DNA from: Fen-1301 sp963786395
GTDB lineage: Bacteria; Bacteroidota; Ignavibacteria; Ignavibacteriales; Ignavibacteriaceae
Direction: 5' to 3'
Length of the DNA stretch: 64,000 bases
NCBI GenBank assembly: GCA_963786395.1
Contig: CAWAZD010000014.1
Location: 1 to 64,000, forward strand
Under the pieces are notes generated by a model. The model did not search any database and was not told where the DNA came from. It saw nothing but the letters and a program-made list of their open reading frames with translations. Shown piece by piece: positions 51,873-59,221 of this stretch; position 1 is the first letter of the stretch; each line of letters opens with the position of its first letter. A program made the translations under genes and the position numbers.

Positions 51873-52556
51873 TTGAAGAAAATCAGGATTCTTCTAATAG
51901 AAGATAACAGACTGCTGCGTGAAGGAATTGAATCGATGTTAAAGAAACAAACCGATATGCAGGTTGTCTATTCTATTAGTAACGGTGAAGATATTTTAGA
52001 CTTGATAGAAAAACATAAACCAAATATGGTTCTTCTTGATTTCGGGGAAATCAATCAGAACAGACTGCAAAATGTAAAACAATCAAAGAAGAATTTCCCT
52101 GAAATAAAATTAGTAGTAATGGATCTATTACCTAAGCAGTCAGACTTTTATGAATTTGTACAGGCGGGCGTTTCGGGTTTCATTCTTAAAGAAGCAAACC
52201 TAACCGAATTTATAAAAACAATCCGTTCCGTTTTTATGGGTGCCATGATTTTACCAGAACAATTAACCAGTTCACTTTTTACACAAATTGCGGATAACTC
52301 AATAATTGAAACCAAGCCCGCAGAAATTGTAGAAGCAGTTATTATGACAAAAAGAGAGCGGCAGGTTATTGATTTGATAGCAGATAGTGCAACTAACAAA
52401 GAAATTGCAGAGAAACTTAATCTCTCCCTTTTTACTGTAAAGAGCCACGTTCATAATATACTTGAAAAATTAGCCATCTCTAAACGAGTGCAAATTGCAA
52501 AACACGTTTACCTCTCAGAATCTTATAAAACTTCTATGGATGTATTTCACGAATAG
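51873..52556 (+). CDS. NarL/LuxR-type response regulator
   Basis: A 227-residue transcription factor. Receiver domain: acidic pair ED at residues 10-11, phospho-accepting Asp56 in NMVLLDFG and Lys106 in FILKEA. C-terminal LuxR-type helix-turn-helix at about 157-205 (TKRERQVIDLIADSATNKEIAEKL, then SLFTVKSHVHNILEKL). No histidine kinase lies beside it. It shares its transcript with the KaiC-like gene under element E6. It is my leading candidate for the protein that binds the 31-bp elements, including its own. Confidence 0.92.
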   Translation: MKKIRILLIEDNRLLREGIESMLKKQTDMQVVYSISNGEDILDLIEKHKPNMVLLDFGEINQNRLQNVKQSKKNFPEIKLVVMDLLPKQSDFYEFVQAGVSGFILKEANLTEFIKTIRSVFMGAMILPEQLTSSLFTQIADNSIIETKPAEIVEAVIMTKRERQVIDLIADSATNKEIAEKLNLSLFTVKSHVHNILEKLAISKRVQIAKHVYLSESYKTSMDVFHE

Positions 52557-52589
52557 TAAGTAAAGCCAATAAATTTCTCTTCTAATCAG

Positions 52590-52620
52590 TAGTTCCTTTT
52601 TCATCCTTTCGCCTGATAGT
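52590..52620 (+). promoter_or_regulatory. 31-bp island element, copy E7
   Basis: Left TAGTTC, core TTTTCATCC, right GCCTGATAGT. It begins 34 bp after the regulator stop and ends 88 bp before 52708. Confidence 0.83.
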
Positions 52621-52707
52621 TTTAAGCTGCATATGTATATATATTAAACAAATGAACATTCTGGAAAAGAATACGTTATCAATGATTAATTTAAAAGGAA
52701 TCATACC

Positions 52708-52857
52708 ATGTTGTATACCATTGCTGTAGTTTTAATAATCTTATGGTTACTTGGATTCGTGACATCTTACACTATGGGAGGTTTTATTCACATTCTCCTT
52801 GTCATCGCAATTGTGATGGTTTTACTCAGAGTTATCAGGGGAAGACGGGTGCTTTGA
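52708..52857 (+). CDS. DUF5670 (lmo0937-like) small membrane protein, copy 2
   Basis: 49 residues, MLYTIAVVLIILWLLGF, then VTSYTMGGFIHILLV and an end GRRVL. Same length and nearly the same protein as 30547-30696. AAAAGGAA lies before ATG. The TGA stop overlaps the TTG start of the AsmA-like gene (TTGA), so the two are probably translationally coupled. Confidence 0.82.
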   Translation: MLYTIAVVLIILWLLGFVTSYTMGGFIHILLVIAIVMVLLRVIRGRRVL

Positions 52858-54215
52858 ACTACGAGCGAAAAATCTATCTGTTGAACATATTAAAATATGC
52901 AAGCTTAAGTATTGGCGCTATAGTAATATTTGTTACAGTTGTAATCCTGTTATTTCCTGATCCTTTTGTAAACGCCTTTTTGAAAGACAGAATTTCGAAA
53001 ACTTTTTCAGAATCATATCCCGGAGATTCATTACAAATTGGCAACCTGCATTACAGCGTTTGGAAGAACACTTTAGATTGTGATTCACTGACTATGAAAT
53101 CCCCGGAATATGATTGCCGTTCAGGGTTGATCTCAATAAGCGGAATAAACTGGATGAGAGTACTCTGGCAAAGAGGCTTTACGGTTAATAATACAATAAA
53201 TTTAAGGTTAGATGTTCAAAATGCTACAATCACTTTTCGTCTATCTCAGAACCAGATACATTTAGAAAAACTCCACGTTTCAGTTCCCGATTCTGAACTG
53301 GTAGTGGATTCAATTAAATACTATTCATTAGTTGACGAAGAAAATTTCTTTGCAAAAAGTAAATACAGGCAAACCAGATTTCGTGCAGACATTTCTCATA
53401 TTAATATAACAGGAATGGATTGTTTGCAAATGATTCAGGGGAATATCTATTCTGCCCGGGGAATTTCTCTGCATGAAGTATTTACTGATATTCTGGTGAA
53501 TATGGATAAACCGTATGATAATAATTCATCTAACCCACAGATGCCAAACGAATTTTTATCTTCCATAAAAGAAACAATTAAAATAGACAGTTTGAAAATC
53601 ATAAATGGATATTTGAAATATAGTGAGAGGTATGTTGCTAACGAAAAACCAGGCTATATTTCATTTAATAAGGTAAATGTTTCTGTAAGGAATATAGTAA
53701 ATCATACAATCAAGCCTAATACAGTTACCATCATAGGTGAAGGACTATTTATGAACTGCGGCAAAATGAAATTGTTTATGGAAATGCCAATAAACGAAAA
53801 GGATTTTTCTTTAATATATTCCGGCTCACTTAGTTCAATGGAGGCGAACAAATTAAATTCATTCATTGAACCCGGAGAACATCATCGGATTAAATCAGGG
53901 AACATTAAATCAGCGGAATTTAATATTAATGTTAGACAAGGGAATTCAAACGGAAATTTATACCTGGCATATGGCGATCTATCCATAGCATTACTTAACA
54001 AAAAAACCGGAAGTGAAAATGGATTTTTTGACAGGATCTCTTCAATTATAGGTAAAATGTTTATTATTCGGGGGTCAAACAAGCCAGACAAAAATGGCAA
54101 AATGAAGATAGGAATGACAAAATATAACCGGAATCCTGATGATTATTTTTTTCAGTTTATATGGTTTGGACTTCGCAACGGTATTGCTGATGTAGTCGGG
54201 TTCCCTCAGATATAA
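52854..54215 (+). CDS. AsmA-like membrane-anchored protein, copy 2
   Basis: About 453 residues, N-terminal membrane anchor (ASLSIGAIVIFVTVVILLF) then a probable periplasmic part. Paralogue of 30715-32064, with shared blocks such as HVSVPDS, NPQMPNE and NPDDYFFQFIWFGLRNGIADVVGF. The start is TTG at 52854, overlapping the DUF5670 stop; reading further upstream in this frame would only translate the DUF5670 gene out of frame. No catalytic motif seen. AsmA-like is a call from layout. Element E8 begins 34 bp after its stop. Confidence 0.65.
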   Translation: MNYERKIYLLNILKYASLSIGAIVIFVTVVILLFPDPFVNAFLKDRISKTFSESYPGDSLQIGNLHYSVWKNTLDCDSLTMKSPEYDCRSGLISISGINWMRVLWQRGFTVNNTINLRLDVQNATITFRLSQNQIHLEKLHVSVPDSELVVDSIKYYSLVDEENFFAKSKYRQTRFRADISHINITGMDCLQMIQGNIYSARGISLHEVFTDILVNMDKPYDNNSSNPQMPNEFLSSIKETIKIDSLKIINGYLKYSERYVANEKPGYISFNKVNVSVRNIVNHTIKPNTVTIIGEGLFMNCGKMKLFMEMPINEKDFSLIYSGSLSSMEANKLNSFIEPGEHHRIKSGNIKSAEFNINVRQGNSNGNLYLAYGDLSIALLNKKTGSENGFFDRISSIIGKMFIIRGSNKPDKNGKMKIGMTKYNRNPDDYFFQFIWFGLRNGIADVVGFPQI

Positions 54216-54248
54216 AATATCCAGCCGGACAACTTAGCCCTAAAAAAG

Positions 54249-54279
54249 TAGTCCTTTTTTCATCCTTTTGTACGATTGA
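54249..54279 (+). promoter_or_regulatory. 31-bp island element, copy E8
   Basis: Left TAGTCC, core TTTTCATCC, right GTACGATTGA. It ends 89 bp before the CsbD gene. Confidence 0.87.
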
Positions 54280-54367
54280 ACAATTCTTTATTTCTGCATA
54301 TCATTCACAGTGATTAAAACCAAATTAACATAATATTTATCTTTTAAATTAATAAAGGAAGCATCAA

Positions 54368-54553
54368 ATGAATGCGCTAATTCTAAAAGGAAACTGGAAT
54401 GAAACAGCCGGTAAACTTAAACAACAATATGCCAATCTGACAGATGATGATTTACTTCTTCAGAAAGGAAAGGAAGAAGAATTATTGGGCAGGTTACAGG
54501 CAAAGCTTGGCAAAACTAAAGAAGAATTGCGAAAAATAATCTCAAAATTGTAA
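54368..54553 (+). CDS. CsbD-family stress protein
   Basis: A 61-residue soluble helical protein with the family opening LKGNWNETAGKLKQQYANLTDDDL and a lysine/glutamate-rich second half. CsbD proteins are typical members of general stress regulons (sigma-B regulon in Bacillus); molecular role unknown. First gene after E8, with a GGAAGCATCAA leader before ATG. LysE and NRAMP-like genes follow. Confidence 0.9.
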   Translation: MNALILKGNWNETAGKLKQQYANLTDDDLLLQKGKEEELLGRLQAKLGKTKEELRKIISKL

Positions 54554-54611
54554 TAAAGACAAAGTTTAACGGCAGCATAAAAATCAGATTTATTAAAATT
54601 TAAATACATGA

Positions 54612-55223
54612 ATGGAACTAACAGTTTTTCTTAAAGGGATAATTATTGGTTTTGCAATGGCGGTACCCATAGGACCTATTGGAATTATGTGTATCCGGAA
54701 AACACTTACAGAAGGTCGAATACGCGGTTTAATTATAGGACTTGGAGCTGCTACCGCAGATCTGCTTTACGGCTGTGTTGCTGCATTTGGACTCACAGTT
54801 ATTTCAAATACTCTTAACAGTGAACGAATTTGGATAAGACTAATTGGCGGGGGACTTCTTCTATTCCTTGGTTTAAGAACATTCCGCGCACTTCCTGCTA
54901 ACCCAAATATTCCAGAAAATAATAATGGAATTTTAAGGTCATATCTTACGACTGTATTTTTAACACTCACAAATCCTTTAACCATTTTTGCTTTTATTGC
55001 TGTGTTTGCCGGACTTGGTCTGGGGAACGGGCTTAGTTATTTTTCAGCAACTTCACTTGTTGCGGGTGTATTTATCGGTTCATGTTTGTGGTTCTTGTCC
55101 CTTAGTTCAGGCGTTACATTTTTCAGAAAGAAGCTGGACATGATTGGACTTAGATGGGTAAACAGAATAGCGGGTGTTCTGATAATTCTATCAGGAGTTT
55201 TAGCAATAGTTAGTGTAGTATGA
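54612..55223 (+). CDS. LysE/RhtB-family transporter
   Basis: A 203-residue inner-membrane protein with about six helices and the family opening GFAMAVPIGPIGIMCIRKTL, plus TNPLTIFAFIAVFAGLG. LysE-type proteins export amino acids; the substrate here is unknown. It starts 58 bp after the CsbD stop and its last 4 bases overlap the next ATG, so it is coupled with the NRAMP-like gene. Confidence 0.9.
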   Translation: MELTVFLKGIIIGFAMAVPIGPIGIMCIRKTLTEGRIRGLIIGLGAATADLLYGCVAAFGLTVISNTLNSERIWIRLIGGGLLLFLGLRTFRALPANPNIPENNNGILRSYLTTVFLTLTNPLTIFAFIAVFAGLGLGNGLSYFSATSLVAGVFIGSCLWFLSLSSGVTFFRKKLDMIGLRWVNRIAGVLIILSGVLAIVSVV

Positions 55224-56491
55224 AAAGAAGTGCAATATTTTCGGCAAGAATTAAAAGATTCTGGAGTATACTCGGCCCTGGACTAATTACCGGAGCAAGT
55301 GATGATGACCCTTCAGGAATAGCAACATATTCACAAGCAGGTGCCGGATTTGGTTTCGGGACTCTTTGGACAGCTATAATTACATTTCCTCTTATGGCGG
55401 CTATACAGGAAATGTGCGCCCGTATCGGAATGGTAACTAAGGAAGGATTAACATCTACTTTAAAAAAGAAATACCCTAAAAGTATTTTATATCTGATGGC
55501 GGTATTTAGTTTTCCGGCTATTACTCTAAATATAGGGGCGGACATCCAGAGTATGGGAGCTGTGGCTAATTTACTTGTGCCGGTAATACCAACTTTTGCT
55601 TTCAGTATCATTTTTACTGGACTGCTGATTTTTTTTATTATCAGATATCCATATCAAAAACTATCATATATCTTAAAATGGCTTTGCCTTACTTTATTAT
55701 TGTATATAATTGTGCCCTTCCTGGTAAAAGCGAATTGGATAGAAGTCATGAAAAGTACTTTTATCCCAACTATTCATTTTAATAAGGCTTTTTTTGAAAT
55801 ACTTGTTGCAATTCTTGGAACAACCATTTCACCTTACTTGTTTTTTTGGCAGGCGACAATGGAAGCAGAAGATGTTACACACAGCAGGAAAGTAATATTA
55901 GTCAACAAACGAATATTAAATAACATGAAAATGGACATCGACTTTGGGATGTTGTTTTCAAACCTTGTAATGTTTTTCATAATTCTAACAACCGGGGCCG
56001 TATTATATAAGGCTGGAATCAGGCAAATTGATACTGTAGGTCAGGCGGCAAAAGCATTGGAGCCATTGACAGGTAAACTTACATATTTACTTTTCACAAT
56101 AGGAGTAATTGGAACAGGATTTTTAGCGATCCCGGTTTTAGCTGGCTCCCTCTCTTACATTTTAGCCGAGACATTTAACTGGAAAGAAGGACTGGATAAA
56201 AAATTCCATGAAGCCAAAGGATTTTACATAACACTAATTATTTCACTAATTGTTGGTTTATCGTTGGATTTTCTCAAGATAAGTCCGATACAGGCACTAA
56301 TATATACCGCCGTATTGTATGGTTTAACCGCACCGGTAATGATTGCGATAATTTTGCACATTTGCAACAACAAAAAGGTAATGGGAAAATTTACCAACAA
56401 GAAATGGTCAAATATTCTTGGCTTTATAACCCTGATATTAATGAGTGCAGCGGCAGTTGCTTTGATTTATTTCCAATTCATTTCGAAATGA
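55220..56491 (+). CDS. NRAMP-like divalent-metal transporter
   Basis: A 423-residue membrane protein with about eleven helices. The first helix has GPGLITGASDDDPSGIATYSQ, where classical Mn/Fe NRAMP proteins have DPGN. The sixth-helix region reads TTISPYLFFWQATMEAED and lacks the metal-binding MPH. It belongs to the NRAMP superfamily but probably to a divergent branch, so the metal is uncertain. ATGA overlap with lysE shows translational coupling. Confidence 0.87.
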   Translation: MKRSAIFSARIKRFWSILGPGLITGASDDDPSGIATYSQAGAGFGFGTLWTAIITFPLMAAIQEMCARIGMVTKEGLTSTLKKKYPKSILYLMAVFSFPAITLNIGADIQSMGAVANLLVPVIPTFAFSIIFTGLLIFFIIRYPYQKLSYILKWLCLTLLLYIIVPFLVKANWIEVMKSTFIPTIHFNKAFFEILVAILGTTISPYLFFWQATMEAEDVTHSRKVILVNKRILNNMKMDIDFGMLFSNLVMFFIILTTGAVLYKAGIRQIDTVGQAAKALEPLTGKLTYLLFTIGVIGTGFLAIPVLAGSLSYILAETFNWKEGLDKKFHEAKGFYITLIISLIVGLSLDFLKISPIQALIYTAVLYGLTAPVMIAIILHICNNKKVMGKFTNKKWSNILGFITLILMSAAAVALIYFQFISK

Positions 56492-56506
56492 CATCATTCA
56501 ATAATG

Positions 56507-56537
56507 TAGTTCTTTTTTCATCCTTTCGGTCGATTGA
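56507..56537 (+). promoter_or_regulatory. 31-bp island element, copy E9
   Basis: Left TAGTTC, core TTTTCATCC, right GGTCGATTGA. It starts 16 bp after the NRAMP stop and ends 93 bp before mlaE. Confidence 0.87.
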
Positions 56538-56629
56538 TTTTATATTCTAATTAACCGCACATTAGCTTTGAAAAAGAATTAAATATTAAACAATGTTATG
56601 AGATTTTCTTTTAAGGATAATTATTAATA

Positions 56630-57466
56630 ATGCAAATAAATAATGAACATAATGCGGGAAGCGAAAAAGCCGATATTATACCGGAAGACAAGACAAATAG
56701 TTTTTCATCATCATTATTGAGTAAATTTTTTGTTGAAGTATCCTCGATAACAACATTCACTCTACGATTTTTCAAAGAAATAGTTAAACCACCATATGAG
56801 TTTAATGAATTGATGAAACAATCCTTTCTGATCGGATACAAATCACTTCCTTTAGTGGGAATTACCGGTTTTATAATTGGTCTAGTTCTTACTATTCAGT
56901 CAAGACCAACATTAGCAAAATTTGGAGCAGAATCCTGGCTGCCGGCTATGGTAGCGGTTTCATTAATAAGAGAAATAGGTCCGGCTATAACTGCATTAAT
57001 CTTTGCTGGAAAGGTGGGGTCGGGAATTGGAGCAGAACTGGCATCGATGAATGTAACGGAGCAAATTGATGCAATGCAGGTCTCAAATACAAATCCATTT
57101 AAATTTCTTGTGGTGACAAGAGTTCTATCTTCAACTTTAATGCTTCCTGTTTTAGTGATTCTTGCGGACGCTGTGGGTTTATTCGGATCATTTGTGGCGA
57201 TTAATTTAAAAGGCAGAGTTACCACCTCACTCTTTTTTTCACAAATTGTTCAGGGTCTTGAATTTAATGATGTTATTCCGGCAGTCATTAAAACATTTTT
57301 CTTCGGCTTTGCAGTAGGGATCATAGGAAGTTATAAAGGATATACCTCAACCAAGGGAACTGAAGGAGTCGGGAAAGCGGCTAACTCAGCAGTTGTTTTT
57401 GCATCTTTAATGGTTTTTATAATTGACATGATCGCTGTTCAGATAACAAGTTTATTTCAAAATTAA
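56630..57466 (+). CDS. mlaE: MlaE-family lipid ABC transporter permease
   Basis: A 278-residue inner-membrane permease of an MCE-type phospholipid transporter. Family block VAVSLIREIGPAITALIFAGKVGSGIGAELASM, then TEQIDAMQVS. An N-terminal extension of about 45 residues precedes the usual start of the family. It works with the ATPase and MCE protein encoded next to move phospholipids between inner and outer membranes and keep outer-membrane asymmetry. Confidence 0.93.
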   Translation: MQINNEHNAGSEKADIIPEDKTNSFSSSLLSKFFVEVSSITTFTLRFFKEIVKPPYEFNELMKQSFLIGYKSLPLVGITGFIIGLVLTIQSRPTLAKFGAESWLPAMVAVSLIREIGPAITALIFAGKVGSGIGAELASMNVTEQIDAMQVSNTNPFKFLVVTRVLSSTLMLPVLVILADAVGLFGSFVAINLKGRVTTSLFFSQIVQGLEFNDVIPAVIKTFFFGFAVGIIGSYKGYTSTKGTEGVGKAANSAVVFASLMVFIIDMIAVQITSLFQN

Positions 57467-57480
57467 ATCGTAATGAATAA

Positions 57481-58260
57481 ATGATTGATAGTGCCTCCCA
57501 TATTATAGATGAAAACGATAGTAAGAAAAACAATACTATTGTTGTTGAGATGAAACATATTTCGAAAGCTTTCGAGGGCAACACTGTATTGATAGATATA
57601 AATCTTGTTATTAACAAAGGAGAAAATGTAGTTATACTTGGTAAATCCGGAACCGGTAAATCAGTTCTCATAAAACTAATTGTTGGACTTTTAGAGTCTG
57701 ACAATGGAACGCTTGCATTATTTGGACAAGACATAAAAGATCTAAAAGAAGATGAATTAACTGAAATGCACAAAAGGATTGGTTTTCTCTTTCAAAGCAG
57801 TGCTCTTTATGATTCAATGACCGTCAGGGAGAATCTTGAATTTCCGTTAAGGCGACAATTAAAAACAATACCAAAAGAGAAACTAAACTTTATTGTAACC
57901 GAAGCATTGCAAAACGTAGGATTGGAAGAATCAATTGATAAGACGCCATCAGAGCTTTCCGGCGGTATGTGCAAGAGGTTAGGTTTAGCGCGCACTTTAA
58001 TATTAAGACCGGAGATAATGCTTTATGATGAACCGACAACCGGATTGGATCCTATAACTTCAAAAGAAATCAGCCAACTTATTCTGAATGTACAAAAAAA
58101 GTATAACACAACATCCATTATAATAACACACGATATTAAATGTGCCAGCATGACTGCCGATAGAATAATATTACTCAGAGATGGGATATGCGCAGCAGAA
58201 GGTTCATATAACGAGCTTGAGAATTCGCATGATGAATGGGTTCATTCATTTTTTGAATAA
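57481..58260 (+). CDS. mlaF: MlaF-family ABC transporter ATPase
   Basis: A 259-residue ATPase. Walker A GKSGTGKS near residue 54, signature LSGGMCKRLGLART near 158, Walker B MLYDEPTTGLDP near 180 and a following switch His in IITHD. It energises the MlaE permease. It starts 14 bp after mlaE and ends 29 bp before the MCE gene. Confidence 0.93.
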   Translation: MIDSASHIIDENDSKKNNTIVVEMKHISKAFEGNTVLIDINLVINKGENVVILGKSGTGKSVLIKLIVGLLESDNGTLALFGQDIKDLKEDELTEMHKRIGFLFQSSALYDSMTVRENLEFPLRRQLKTIPKEKLNFIVTEALQNVGLEESIDKTPSELSGGMCKRLGLARTLILRPEIMLYDEPTTGLDPITSKEISQLILNVQKKYNTTSIIITHDIKCASMTADRIILLRDGICAAEGSYNELENSHDEWVHSFFE

Positions 58261-58289
58261 ATCAGGCACAAAATAAAAGAGTAGATTTA

Positions 58290-59027
58290 ATGAAAAAAGA
58301 AATTAGTAAAAAAATACGATTAGGAATATTTGTTACCCTGGGAATCGCCGCATTCATTTTGGCGATATATTTTATAGGAGAAAGACAACAATTATTCAGA
58401 AAGTCATTTCATTTAAGCGGAGTATTTAATGATGTTGGGGGACTACAGGCCGGAGGGAACGTGCGGTTCTCCGGAATTAATGTGGGTACAATAGATGGAA
58501 TCAGTATAGTAAGTGACAGTTCGGTTAGAGTAGACATTCTAATAAGTGAAAGCACACGGAAGTTTATAAAGAAAGACGCAGTAGCCAGGATAGGTTCTGA
58601 TGGACTAATGGGAAATAAAATATTAATTATCAGTCCCGGAACCGGGGGTAAGAAGGTAATCGAAGATAATGATATAATAAGCACAATACAGCCAATAAAT
58701 ATGGATGATATTCTGGTATCGTTAAAAACAACAATAGACAACACATCCAATATCACTAAAGATTTATCTAAGATTACAAACAACATTCAATCCGGAAAAG
58801 GAACAATCGGAAGATTATTCATGGATCAAACAGTGGCACAAAATTTTGACTCTTCGATAGTTAATTTAAAACAAGGGTTGACAGGATTAAACAGCCTTGT
58901 AATTGGTGCGCAAAGCAGTTTCGCGCAAAATTTTGATTCAACGTTTGTTAATCTGAAAAATGGTTCTTTAGAATTTAAATTACTCATGGAGAAAGCAAAA
59001 AAGAGCTGGCTGCTTTGGGGTTTTTAA
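58290..59027 (+). CDS. mlaD: MCE-domain protein (MlaD-like)
   Basis: A 245-residue membrane-anchored periplasmic lipid-binding protein. One N-terminal membrane segment (LGIFVTLGIAAFILAIYFIG), then the MCE domain (VFNDVGGLQAGGNVRFSGINVGTI ... GLMGNKILIISPG). The tail carries a repeated AQNFDSxxVNLKxG unit at residues about 180-230 and ends KSWLLWGF. Completes an MlaEFD set; no mlaB or mlaC follows. Confidence 0.93.
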   Translation: MKKEISKKIRLGIFVTLGIAAFILAIYFIGERQQLFRKSFHLSGVFNDVGGLQAGGNVRFSGINVGTIDGISIVSDSSVRVDILISESTRKFIKKDAVARIGSDGLMGNKILIISPGTGGKKVIEDNDIISTIQPINMDDILVSLKTTIDNTSNITKDLSKITNNIQSGKGTIGRLFMDQTVAQNFDSSIVNLKQGLTGLNSLVIGAQSSFAQNFDSTFVNLKNGSLEFKLLMEKAKKSWLLWGF

Positions 59028-59120
59028 TACGCAAAATAAAAGTTCAAACAGGGGCACTCCTTACATATATGTCATTTCGTTAATACTTATAACATCTAAT
59101 ATTTGATCATTAATCAGACT

Positions 59121-59151
59121 TAGTCCTTTTTTCATCCCTTTGGACGATTTA
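59121..59151 (+). promoter_or_regulatory. 31-bp island element, copy E10
   Basis: Left TAGTCC, core TTTTCATCC, right GGACGATTTA. It ends 71 bp before 59222, the shortest distance of the set. Confidence 0.87.
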
Positions 59152-59221
59152 CTTACCACCAACCTTTAAGTAGCTTGTTCTCAGTTAATAAATAAGAATA
59201 ATTTTTTTGTAGGAGCTCATA

